Shown: positions 19,501 through 30,387 of the stretch, piece after piece
How positions within the stretch are numbered: position 1 is the first letter of the stretch
How the letters are laid out: the number at the start of each line of letters is the position of its first letter
Assembly: GCA_951802195.1 (NCBI GenBank)
Contig: OX637634.1
Span: forward strand, 248,001 to 312,000
DNA: 64,000 nucleotides
Origin: Tausonia pullulans
Taxonomy: Eukaryota; Basidiomycota; Tremellomycetes; Cystofilobasidiales; Mrakiaceae
Direction: 5' to 3'
Translations under genes and position numbers: made by a program
The notes under the pieces: model-generated
Told to the model about the DNA's origin: nothing
The model's database searches: none
Seen by the model: only the letters and a program-made list of their open reading frames with translations

Positions 19501-22500
19501 GTTTGCTGAGACGCCGAGCAAGCCGGAGCGGAGGTGGGGGGAACGAGCACCTTGACCGCCTCGGATGAGGGCGACGTCTGAGGAGGGCGAGTTGGGAGGG
19601 TGAGATCGAGGTCGGACTTAGCCTGAGCCTGAGGGCCGAGGCGCGAGGGAAAAGGCTTAAAGATGGATGACGAAGTAGAAGAGGAAGTAGAAGGATTGTC
19701 GAAAAAGTCAGCAGCCGCAAGACGACGAGGTTTGACAGGCGAGGAGGGGGCAGGCGCAGCCGAGGAAAGAGCGGGCGCTTTGGTAGGGGGTGGAGGAGGA
19801 GCAGAGGTGGGCGAGACGAGCTTGCCGAGGTCGGCGAAGTCGACGACGTCGACATCGCTTGGAACAGGCTGGTTCTTGAAGATTTTGGGTGGAGGGGGGA
19901 GCTGAGTCCCCTTTCTCGTCCAAACGGAGGCAGCAGGAGGATTCAAGACGGGAGGGGAAGGGACGGGGGCAGAAGAACCGGCGGCAGACGCCGGCGCAGC
20001 GGGAGGTGGAGGTGGACCAGCAGGGGTGGCAGGCAGCGCCGCGGATTTCTTCGAGGCAATCTCAGCCGGTCGAGGAACAGCTGCAATTGCAGGGCCGGAT
20101 GGCGGCGCGGCTGACTTCTGCTGTTGCTGCCGAAGGGCGATGGGAGCCTGATTCGGAGGAAGAGCTCGAGGCGCAAGGACCGTGACCGGCCGCTGCGACG
20201 CCATATCCAGCGGTTCACCACGGTTGCCCTTGGGCGGCTCTGCCTTGGCCACAGGGGAGGGGTCAACGACCTTGGGCGTCATCGTCTCAGTCGGCTTGGC
20301 CTTGAACCGCTCGGCGAGCTCCTCGGCCTTCTTCTTTGCCCGTTCACGCGCCGCGTTCCGCTCCTCCTCCTCCTCCTGCCGCCTCAGCCGAGCACGCTCA
20401 GCCGCCGAGTGCATCTCGTCCTTCTGCATGGCCTCCACCTCCTCCTTGGTCATCTTCTGGGCCGCCTCGGCAGCCGAGAGCCGTCGAGTGGCAAGACTAG
20501 ACTCCTGACCGGGCGACGGGACCGCGTCCTTCCGCGGAAGCGAGGAGGTGGCGATCGTCGGCGAAAGCGATGGCGGTGCGGCGGGCCGGTCGAGGGTAGC
20601 AGAAGGGCGACGGGCTTGAGGACCCGCTCCAGTAGTGAAAGCATGTGATTGAGACACAAGAGGCCCTCGTGCCGATGCTGAAGGAGCGGCTGCTTGTGGC
20701 GCTACACCTCGCTGCTGCGACAGAGGAGAAAGCCCGCTGCGCGCCGGATCCGACATAGGAAGCGACGACCTTCCTGCCGGTTCTCGAGGCAGGCCCCAGG
20801 GCGACCGGGCAGGCGGTGCCGGCACGGCGGACTTGGCCGCGCTATCGTCTTGGCCCTCGAGGTGCGGCGGGAGCGAGCGCTGAAGCTCGACGTGCGGCGG
20901 CGGAGGTCGGTCGAAACCCCGTGCTGGTGCCCGCTCCTGCGACATGCGAGGACCACTGCTGGGCGGCATGGCCGAAGGGTGGCTAAGAGGAGGCCGCGCA
21001 CCAGCGGCGGGGCCCATTCGGGATGACTCAAACTGATTGGACCGCTCGTTGAAAAGGACGCGGCTGGACTCATCCTGCCGGGAGCGGCCACCAGGCGCGG
21101 ATGACGATCCGCGAGACTGATGAGGAGGGAGGGATCGAAGCTGGTTCGTAGGCGAACGCAAGACCGACGAGGGTGGAGGAGCACGAGGAGCGGCGGGAGG
21201 AGGGGGAGCAGTGGGAGCAGGCGCCTTCCGCGCCCACGCGTTTCGTTCGGACTCGCGCTTCTCCGTGTCTGATGGAGATGACTCGGGCTCCGGATTGGGG
21301 TTCTCGTGTACCTTGTACTGAGTGCCGTCGCCGAACTCGACGACCTCATCGAGGAAGTTGTCATCCTCGTCGTCGACCTGGTGTGTCCCCGGAGCAAGCG
21401 CCGTCAATCAGCGCGATGGAACAAGAATAAACGAGCTTGGACTGACATCGTCCCAATGGTGAGCGTTCGGGTTGAGATGAGCTCCTCGAAAGGCGTCGAG
21501 TTCTTCCAGCCGGGCCTGCTGAGCAGCTGCTGAGGTCGCGGCAGCTTTCTGCTTGGCAGCCTGAGCCAGGGCCTTGCCTGAGAGGAGCGACGCGGAAGGT
21601 GTCAGTCTGGTTAAAGCGCTTATGAAAGCCAAGTGGAGGAATGTACCCTCGGCCGACTCCTTCGTTGTAGGAAAGTTCTTCTCGAGCGACAGCGCGCCAG
21701 CAGCAGCTGCCTGTCGCCGAGCGTCGCCCCAGGGGGTCGAACTCGCCTTGCCCATGCCAGGACCACGAGCCTCGGCGCCTAGGCCGATGGGCTTGGGCGA
21801 GGGTGTCGTGCCCCATTTGCTCGAAGGCGCGGGCGCACTGGCGGCCTGAATGGGTCTCGGGTGGACGAGTCGGGTGGTTAGGAGACGAGAGGTCGGAAGC
21901 GTAGGGGGTTTGGCTAGGTGACGTGTGGAGTAAGGTTAGAGTGAGCATTATAGGGCAGTGTGATCCGAGAGAGCCGTGTCCAGAAGAAGGAAGGACTCAC
22001 CAGCAGGAGCGGCAGGAGCCGTAGGCTTGGATATGGAGAGTGTGGGAGATGGCGTCGCGCTCTTCTCGAGAAACTTCTTGTTGACATTGAGCGAAGCGAA
22101 CTTCTTGACCGGCGGAGGATGGGAGGAGGAGGTGGACGAAGGTGCCGGAGAAGCGCCTCGCGAGGAAGCGGCCTTGGGCGCCGGCAAAGAAGCGCTATTG
22201 GCCGCTGGCGAGGCTAAAGACGTTGAGGCATCCTTGGAAATCGTAGACTGAGTTGTCGTAGGAGCAGCAGAGGAAGCGTCTGACGCTGACATCGACGGCG
22301 GCTGGGCGGACGAGCCGGATCCGAGGGTGGAGGCCACCTCGGCGTCCTTGGACGCAGGAGTCGTAGCAGCGGCGGATGGCGCTACTGGGAGCCAGATCGG
22401 TTATCAGTGAGGGCCCTCAAAAGACATAGACGCACACAAGGTCCCTCGAGCCACTCGAGGCGACCACCCAACAATGATGCTACGCGACGAGGCGGGCCGG

Positions 22501-23138
22501 GCGGACCCTCGAGACCGCTTTCCTCCAGTCCAGCGGCCGCCAGCGGGCCACAACTCGCCCGCCTTGACGCGCCTGCCTCACGCCCAAAGACTCGCAAAGC
22601 CATGGCGACCTGATTCGGCGAGGATCTAACTCGCGTTGATATGACCGAGGAGCGTTGAAGACGACCCGGTTCCGGACGTCGCTCCCCGCATCGCACGCAT
22701 CGAGGAAGCACGACCTTTCGACCTCTCGCGACGCTGCCCGGCCGCTCATTGAGCAGTACCCCGTTTGACGTTCTCCTCCTACACGTTTCGGACAGCTCGA
22801 GGAGAAGGCAAGGGAGACTCACAAGCCTCGGCCGGCGCCCCAGCCTTCGCCTTCTCGGACGACTCACCGTCGCCACTTCGGGCCTCGTCCGTTCCCGTCG
22901 TCGCCTTGGCCTTCAACTCGACCTGGCCCTGCCTAAGACCTTCGGCAGCGGCCTGCTCCGTCGTAGATGCTTCTTTGCTGGCGTCGTTGCTTCCCATCGT
23001 CAACGACTGAGCCGTGGCCCCTGCCGGCACCCGAACGCCGCCACTGCCGCTGGCGTCGTTGTCCTGAGCGGCAACGGCGGGCGCTACCAAGTTGGCAGGC
23101 GCCAGGCGATGGGTGGCATCGGTGGCGTCAGAGCTCAT
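16514..23138 (-). CDS. Large disordered Pro/Ser/Gln-rich protein, 1936 aa
   Basis: One gene of seven exons: 23138-22823, 22384-22001, 21913-21647, 21577-21447, 21377-18354, 18282-17962 and 17881-16514. Lengths and phases add up to exactly 1936 codons, so I join ORFs that look separate. Most of the protein is low complexity. Short ordered islands stand out: KKFASLNVNKKFLEK, SKWGTTPSPKPIGLG, ASSTPWGDAR, AHHWDDVDDEDDNFLDEVVE with FGDGTQYKV, a charged helix of about 50 residues (KMTKEEVEAMQKDEMHSAAE onward) that may be a coiled coil, ILTWSPTLYKSLNSKTYSRD, and TSEIDDFKLEELGPKS. YSRDDML resembles the eIF4E-binding pattern YX4L-phi (Met in place of Leu). The C-terminus is Gln/Gly/Pro-rich with CAG-type polyQ (CTG repeats near 16610-16633). 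A role in mRNA or translation control is only a guess. Intron 1 is long (438 nt). Confidence 0.72.
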
Positions 23139-23706
23139 AGCCTGAGGGATCTGGTACGCGAGATGCAGCAGGAGGAGAGGCGGAGGGGGAAGAGAGCAGG
23201 GTGAATGGGGTAGAAGAGGGAAGAGAGGAACGAGTCGTCAGCACATCCCGCTCGTAGGCTTGCCCTCTCAGTCGAAGAGGGGCTGAAGGGAAGCATGGTT
23301 CGCTAGACACTGAGCTCACTACGTGCGTCCCTGGTGGGTCTGGGCGGGACCTGGGTCGAAGGAGGAGATCCCGGCGATGGTTGAGAGGCGAGAGGCGAGG
23401 AGCCAGCGGGCGCGCGCCTTCCCCGTTCCTGCCCGCCCTCGCTCGACCCCGCGCCAGCAACAAGGGGAGGAGAGAGTCGCTTCCCTCGACGACGATAGGA
23501 CCAGATCCGACGCTGACTCAACAAATCGCCTTTGAAAGAGAATGAGTCATTTTTAATATTACATAATAGTTAGGGCTGAGAGATCCGAGATGACGGCTGG
23601 GATAAGGGCGAAGGCGGCGAAGAGCGCGCGCGTAGACGCCACTCAACATCCCATGAATTCATTCCGATGGACAGCCACGAGACATGATTCCTCCCGTCCC
23701 CACTCC
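23139..23706. other. Intergenic between two minus-strand genes
   Basis: Promoter and 5'UTR side of the 1936-aa protein gene (right of 23138) and the 3' side of the paraoxonase-like gene. No ORF of note. An AT-rich patch at 23540-23570 (TTTTTAATATTACATAATAG) may carry the polyadenylation region of the paraoxonase-like gene. Confidence 0.4.
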
Positions 23707-25427
23707 TCAGACGGCAATTTTGCACATGACCACCTCGGACGATGACAAGCCCGTCGTGATAATCCAGTTCTTGTAGATCGCGGCCGTAGTGATGCTGCTG
23801 ATCTTCTCGCCCGGGTCGGCGAGGACGAGGCTTGTCTCCATGGCGCTGCAGTAGCCGACGGTCAGTCCAGGCCGTTCGACAGTGGAAAGGGCCATGAACG
23901 AATACGACGAACTTTTCGTCAACCGTGCTGTTGGCGATCCTCCAAACCTCGACACCCGACGTCGCTGTCGACGACGGATTGGCGCCCTCCTTGACGACGT
24001 GCACAAAATCAAGAATCTTGGGGAGCGTCGCAGCGTAAATGGCGCCCGTGTGGGGGTCGACATGGATGTTGTCGATCATGCGGCGGAGCTGAGTAGTCAG
24101 AGTGAGATGAGTCAGAGCGGATCCAACATATACATGACGACGGACGAGCGACCCACGTTGACCCCTCCCAGGCTCTTGAGTGTGTGGTTCTCGGCGATGT
24201 GGTACTGCGAGACGATACCGCCAAACGTCGACGCCGAGTACAAAGTGTTGTTGGGTCCCTGAGGGACACCAAAGGACATGAACACACCGCGATGACAGCA
24301 AGACCAAGAAAGGAGTAAGGGAACCGACCAGGGCTATGCCGTTTGCCATGTTGATGCCCGGGAAGGCGATGTTGCACTCAGGCTCCTTACCGCTTGCGTC
24401 GCAGTAGACGATATTACTGTCCTCGGGGTAGATGGCGTCCAACTTGCGGGTCTGCGAAGATGGGAAGTCATGGAAGATCAGCAGGCATTGGAGATCTGGG
24501 AAGGAAGGCTCACCCAATGCGTTTTGGTGGCATGGTCATTTGTGAAGTAGAACTGGCGAGGTCCGACGCTTGCAATGTTGTTGGGAGTTATGATGAGGGG
24601 GTGCCTGACAGTCTTGACCCATTTAATCTCGTGGGCTCCCGTTTCACCCTCCAAGATCTCAATGACCGAGTCGGCCCCAAGCTCAGGGGCGCGAGCCCGG
24701 TCCTGGGGTGGGCGGTGCGAATTAAGGAAGAGCGTGACGTGACCGTCTTCTGTGGCCTGGCCGTCGATTCCGTGCACATAGATGCCCGGCCAGTCGGCGG
24801 GCGTTCCGGTGATGGTCACTTCGTGGTGCGAGGGCGGAGTATCGGCAAGATCGAGAATCTGAAGGGTATCAGTCGACTTGGGAGGCAAGCTCGTAGCGTT
24901 GAGATGCATCAGGGCCGGAGTCCAGTAGGCACGAGTCTTTAGAGACGAGCAGGGCCTTAGATCCATGCCAAGGGAAGGCGTCAGGAGTATAAGGAGAGGA
25001 GGATATCAACGGAGCGATGCACACACAGGTACGCCAGCGCGCCCGCCTCAGACACCCAAGCATCCTCGCAAGCCTCGAGGTCTGAAGCGTTGGTGAGGTT
25101 AAGAAGGGCCCCAGACGACTTCAAATCAGGATAGACTCACTGATGTGGATGCAGTTGTCCGTACCGACAGAGGGCACCTTGCGAGTGATGCCGAGGATGG
25201 AGACCTTGGGAAAGAGATTCTGGTAGGCGAAGGTCGCGATTGCGATGCTGTGACACCACCCGCCTGGTCAGCATCAAATACTTCAAAGGGCCGGTCAGAG
25301 AGGGCGCACGATCCGAAGAAGAGCGGTCCCGGCATGCCGGACAAGAGTGGAAGTGATTGTGGTAGTTGGCAGGAAGACGAAGGAGACGACGACCACCTCC
25401 GGCTGTAGGACGGCTCCGGACCGGAGC
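23707..25427 (-). CDS. Paraoxonase/arylesterase-like beta-propeller protein
   Basis: Similar to the fungal branch of the serum paraoxonase (PON) family, six-bladed calcium-binding lactonases or arylesterases. Exons (junctions partly approximate) give, in order: FAYQNLFPKVSILGITRKVP, GTDNCIHI, DLEACEDAWVSEAGALAYL, CSSLKTRAYWTPALMHLNAT, WPGIYVHGIDGQ (the PON GIY region), SVIEILEGETGAHEIKWVKT, ITPNNIASVGPRQFYFTNDH (the conserved NDI-like region holding calcium ligands and a catalytic His), PECNIAFPGINMANGIAL, LRRMIDNIHVDPHTGAIYAA and a last beta-strand ending VVMCKIAV. The N-terminal exon and start (about 25427) are uncertain; a hydrophobic anchor is expected in this family. The cysteine pair seen in animal PONs seems kept (CIHI...CKIAV). 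It is divergent from the complex I subunit gene about 370 bp away. Natural substrate unknown. Confidence 0.75.
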
Positions 25428-25797
25428 GCGCATCGACCACACGTCGATGTCAAGGACTACGGTTTCCGTTACAAGGTGGAGACAGAAGGAAGAGGTTCCT
25501 GAAGTGATGAAGCTGAGTTCTCAGGAAGAGGTGACAGAAGGGCGGTATGGCATCTCGCTAGGATCATGACTACGGGTTCAAACTCGGATCGAGGTACTCG
25601 CTCCCAATGCGTTCTTACCATGCAGATTAAAATCTTACAAAACATCTGGAAACCCACATTGGAGGGGTTCCTCCATCAATTCACTTCCCTCGGTCGTCAA
25701 GGACGGGTTCTCGGACCGATTCGCTGCTCCTTCGTCTCGCCTGGCCCTCTATCCTTCTCTCCTTCGACCTCCTCAGCCATCGTCCTCCCCTCTCACC
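25428..25797. promoter_or_regulatory. Shared promoter region, PON-like and NDUFS3 genes
   Basis: About 370 bp lie between two divergent starts. The last 60 bp before 25798 are pyrimidine-rich (CTCTATCCTTCTCTCCTTCG), typical of basidiomycete start regions. A B-box-like GGGTTCAAACTC at 25572 does not fold as a tRNA (see rejected). Confidence 0.4.
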
Positions 25798-27418
25798 ATG
25801 TCGCGCTCTCTCCTCCGGACGACCCTCACCCTCGCCTCGCGTCCAGCCCCTGCCGCCGTCCTTCCCCGGGCAGCTGTCGTCTCCTCGTGCTCACGACGAG
25901 CCTTCCGGTCCTCGCCCGTGGCCGCCCTCGGTCCGTCCCTTCTCACCGTCCTTCCTCCCTCGCCTGGGTCCCCCCTCCCCCTCCCTTCCTCTCCCAACTG
26001 CCCTTCAATTCCTCTTCGCTCAAACCCTCAAGTTTACACTGCGTCACAGATATCTCAAGCTAACCACCATGGTCCCTTCCCCCTTGTCTGACTAACAGCT
26101 GAGCCGTCCGCCGGATCGCCAGCGCCCTTCCTGGAGAAGGCCGGAGTCAACCCGGCCGATGCGACCCAGGGTCAGACCGAGGAGCTGCACCAATACGGAC
26201 AGGTCAGTCCCTCTATCCAACGGACAGGACATCTGCCTGTCAGATGTCAGCGAGCGCTAGGACCAGGAGGAGAAGGGATGGGCGAATGATCCCCTTGAGC
26301 GAGCGTATGCGGACGGACCGGTGTCGCCGATGGGAGGCAGCCGGTTGGCTCGTCGTTCGCGAACGAATCAATGTTGTGTCTTCGACCAACTGTCCTGTGA
26401 ATGTTCCGGCCAGCTTGAAATGCCGATAAGAACTGTCTTCTGGCACTCTACGGCGTTTCCTCCTGTTTTGAGGCGACTGTTGCCTCTTTGGCAGCGCGCG
26501 CTCCTTCCCACTCCTGTCCAACTGCGTTATTAACATTCGACGCTCCCCCTCCCCACCTCACCACAGTACCTCCTGTCGTGCCTCCCCAAGTTCATCTCGC
26601 AATTCTCGGTGTACAAGGACGAGCTTATCCTCTACACGGCTCCGTCCGGGGTCGTGCCCGTGATGCACTTCCTTCGGGACCACTCGCAGGCGTACTACAA
26701 GGCCATGATGGACATCACCGCCGTCGACTTCCCGACCAAGGAGAACCGCTTCGAGGTGGGCCAGAGTCTAGCTGCATGTCTTTCGCTCTGCGCTGACTGT
26801 CTCTATGATCGCTATCTTGTTCGTTCATCTGTCTGTTCCATGCGCCTCCTGCTCGCAGGTCGTCTACAACCTGCTCTCTGTCCACCATCACGCCCGGATC
26901 CGCGTCAAGACGTACACGGACGAGGTGACGCCCGTGCCTTCGGTCGTCCCGCTCTTCCGCGGCGCCGACTGGTACGAGCGCGAAGTCTGGGACATGTTTG
27001 GCGTCTTCTTTGTCGGCCACCCAGATCTTCGTCGAATTCTGACCGACTACGGTGCGTGCACGCGTCAAAGTTGTAATAGGAACGAGGCTGATAAGACATC
27101 TCGCTTGTTCTTCAGGGTTTGAGGGCCACCCGCTCCGAAAGGACTTTCCTCTCACTGTTCGTTCTTTTTTCTTTTTTTTTCTTCTCCTTTCAATCGACTC
27201 ACACCACTTTCACCTTTCTTATTCAGGGATACACCGAGGTCAGGTGGGACGAGGAGAAGAAGCGCGTCGTTTACGAGCCTCTCCAGCTCACGCAGGCGTT
27301 CCGCAACTTTGACGGCGCCGCTTCGCCCTGGGAGCAAGTTGGCCCGGGTGTTGACTCAACGCCGGAGAGCTTCAAGATCCCTCCGCCGCAGGAGGAGAAG
27401 GCGGAGGAGAAGAAGTGA
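25798..27418 (+). CDS. NDUFS3: NADH:ubiquinone oxidoreductase 30-kDa subunit
   Basis: Nuclear gene for the 30-kDa subunit (NDUFS3, N. crassa NUO-30.4, bacterial NuoC) of respiratory complex I, in the matrix-facing arm near the quinone site. Six exons: 25798-25930, 26099-26202, 26567-26755, 26857-27051, 27116-27156 and 27227-27418. An Arg/Ser/Ala-rich N-terminus ([17 protein letters not shown]) is a mitochondrial presequence. Family blocks: [40 protein letters not shown], the diagnostic [60 protein letters not shown], then [17 protein letters not shown]. The C-terminal tail is charged and Glu/Lys-rich. Nothing is missing. Exon 5 is only 41 nt. Confidence 0.95.
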
Positions 27419-27723
27419 GGGAGGGAGATGTTCAAGTAGAATGAAACTGCAGGAAGATGGCGGCTCGTGCTTCGGATGCAGAATGATTGTTTAGTTCCTC
27501 TTACACATTGGCGGTGCTCTTGTGATACTCTCCTCATCGCATGCTATTCCTGCGAGAGAGAGCATGTCAGGGAAAGGGCAGCACTGTAACGAGCTGCCTG
27601 GTCGTGGGAAGCCCTCGTTGCCAGTACCCGAAGCTTGGGCCAAGCCGAGTGAGAGCCAGCGCGTCTGAGCCTCCGAACGCTCATCCTCCTCTCATCCCTC
27701 CTCTCCACCAACCCACCGAGTCA

Positions 27724-29758
27724 ATGTCGATGGCGATGCTGCCCTCGCTCGCCCTCTTACTTGCCGCCGTCTCTGCCGTCTCTCCCGCGACCGCAAAGTC
27801 CAACACGCAGTCCAAGCTGCCGTTGGAGAAGCTCACCGCCGAGACGGTACGTGGCTGACGTCGCGCTGTCACTCGCTAGGTCGCGCTCCTCCCTCTGACA
27901 CTCTCTTTCATTCCTCACCTGGCAGACGGTGCCTCTGCGGACGCACTCTCTCTACGCTCGTGCGTTCAGATCTACTAGTTACGTGACGTGAGACGACAAA
28001 CGAAGGCTGAGCGTCATCGCGTGCTGCCCTTCTTTCGTCTCCCTCCCTTCAGCATATGTCGACAGCGATCTCCAAAGTACGCGTTGTCTCCCGCTCCGCC
28101 TTCCCTTGGTCTCTCAGTGGTGTACATACCTGACTAAGATTGAACCCTTCCTCTTCCTCGCTCTAGATCGATGGTGGGACTTTGGTCAGGACGCCATCGT
28201 CGATACGTCCAAGCACATCCGCCTTACCCAGGATCGACCGTCCGAGTTGGGCTGGCTCTGGTCCCGACTCCCGCTCACGGCGTCGTCGTACCAGATCGAC
28301 TTCGAGTTCAAGGTCGGCCATGACCGGGTGAGAGCGCTCATTCTGCGGAGCGCCGAGGAAGGCTGACCGGTCACCTTCCGTCATGCGTGGCTAAACTCAC
28401 GCTGGCTGGCTTACTTCCCTTGCTTTCCTTCAGATCGACGGCAAGAACCCAAGCTTGTTCGGTGACGGCATGGCTGTCTGGCTCACGAAGGAGCGGGCGA
28501 GTCCTGGGCCGGTGTTTGGCAACCGGGGTGAGTTCTGACGTGGCCGAGGAGAGGATGGGAAGGCGAGCGAGAGCGACGCTTCCGAGGCGCGTCCATTGTC
28601 TCGACGCGAAAGCAGTCGAGGGCCTCCTCCTCTCTCGACTGGTGGTGAGACAGGAGCCGCGCCGCACTTGGCTAGTCATCTCGCCACCTCTGCTGCTGTA
28701 GCTCTCGTTGCTCGGCGCTTCACCTCCCAACACCTACGAGACGCGCGCCTGCTTTCTCGGCGCGTCTGCCTTCCTGTCCCTCTCGCGATGCTGACCCATT
28801 CCAATCCTCTCCACCCAGATTACTTCGAGGGTCTCGGCATCTTCTTAGACACGTACGCCAACTCCCGGCACTCGTACTCATTCCCCCGGATATCGGCCAT
28901 GATGGGCGACGGCCGGACCAGCTACGACCACCACACCGACGGAGCGAACCACGAGTTCGCTGGGTGCTCGGTGCGCTTAGTCGAGATGGCTCGAGTGGGC
29001 AAACCTCGGCTGACGAATTTTATATTTTATCTATTACTTTTCATCCGCTAGGCCAACTTTAGGAAGTCGGACATTGCGAGCAAGGGTCGGATCACCTACA
29101 TTCAGGGAGAGTACCTCGAGGCGCGTCCCATCCTCTCGAGATACTGAAAGAAAAGGACAGGAATACTGACTAATACCTCCTCTCCAGTTCTCGCTCCACT
29201 ACAAGGGTCCGTCTTCTCTCTCTTTTTTTTTCCGCGCTTGAGTGATCACTCCTGACGCTCTGCCCTGCCTACTCTCGTAAAACAGCCTGGGACGAGTGGT
29301 CGCCTTGCTTCAAGATCAACATGACCATGCCTTCATCTCCCTACCTCGGCTTCACTGCCCTCACCGGCCAGGTCTCGGACGCTCACGAGTGAGAGCCGCT
29401 CTCCCTCCTCCCTCGTCCTGGCGCGCCTGCTGACTGAATAGTCACCGGCCACCACAGCATCATCTCTGTCTCGACGTCCGCCGCCGTCCTCTCGACAGGT
29501 AACGAGGCTGGCGGAGGGTCCTCGGGCCGTGGAAGGCGTGGAGGGAGATCGGGAGGCGGAGGCATGGCGTGGTTCTTGTTCATGATCAAGGGAATCGGTG
29601 AGTTGTCAGCTGAGGCTGCATCTGAGTCAGGCGAGCTTGTGACTGATGGAGTTGCTCGTTCCCCAGCGTTCCTGGCGCTTGTCGCGTTCGGTTGGTCTGG
29701 CTACAAGACGTGGGCTGCCAAGAACCGCAAGAAGGCGAGGGGGCGGAGGGATTGGTGA
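27724..29758 (+). CDS. L-type lectin cargo receptor (VIP36/LMAN2-like)
   Basis: An early-secretory-pathway lectin that binds high-mannose glycoproteins and moves them between ER and Golgi. A signal peptide is at the N-terminus (LPSLALLLAAVSAVSPATA). The lectin domain starts HSLYAPYVDSDLQNRWWDFG and continues with IRLTQDRPSELGWLWSRLPL, DGMAVWLTKERASPGPVFGN, DYFEGLGIFLDTYANSRHSY, and the metal/sugar-site stretch SYDHHTDGANHEFAGC. A Gly/Arg-rich linker follows, then one membrane span (FLALVAFGWSGYKTW) and a short basic cytosolic tail ending NRKKARGRRDW, which may serve as ER/Golgi sorting signal. About ten exons; one is 24 nt (28053-28076). The junction at 29120/29121 would need a GC donor (GCGCGT) to keep YLEFSLHYKAWDEW in frame. 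ATG 27724 or 27730 may start it. Confidence 0.88.
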
Positions 29759-30387
29759 GAGGGGGAGCTGGACTCATGTACTCTCTATCTCTCCTATTTC
29801 TTCCTCTCGTTCTTTTCGCTATTTGGATCTTCAAAAAGGCCGCGACGTGTTCCTCGCGAGTCGAGGGGTCGTGATGCTGGCAGGAGGGGGGGGGGGGGGG
29901 ATGGAGCGACATGTCGAGTGGGAGAAGGGATGGGGACGACCGAAATGGAACGTTAAATGCAAACTGGGTGTGTTCTCAGAACCCGATATCGCGTCTTTTG
30001 TGGCAAAAGCGGACTTGCTCGTATGTGGACCGACCAGCTCCGGCCACAAATCCGACCTGATCTTCGCGTCGACTTGAGGCGGGAGGCGCGTCTCGTCGTT
30101 GTCCTCTCTCATCCACCACCGACCCGACCCGTTCACTACTCCCTGGCTTGACCCCCCTTAACCCTCTAAGCATACACACATACGCTCAATCCTAATTCAT
30201 AGGTTCAGACATCCACGCCCCCACCTCGCCCCCAGCAGCTCTCTCTCTATAGTTGCGTCCCCGCCCGCCGCCACCGAATCTCCCGTACCCAGACAACCCT
30301 CTTCTCTCTACGCCCCTTCCCCCACACACCTCTCTCAATACCTTATCGCCCGTGTCTCTAGGCTGCGTGGCGGCGGGTCACCCCACC
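29759..30387. other. Intergenic with G15 tract
   Basis: 3' flank of the lectin gene and promoter of the next gene. A run of 15 G (29886-29900) lies 127 bp after the lectin stop. The upstream region of 30388 is CT-rich. No further gene seen. Confidence 0.5.

Noticed and set aside
25555-25610. tRNA-like sequence with GGGTTCAAACTCGG
   Set aside because: The bases around the would-be T loop do not pair on either strand, and no D arm or acceptor stem can be built.
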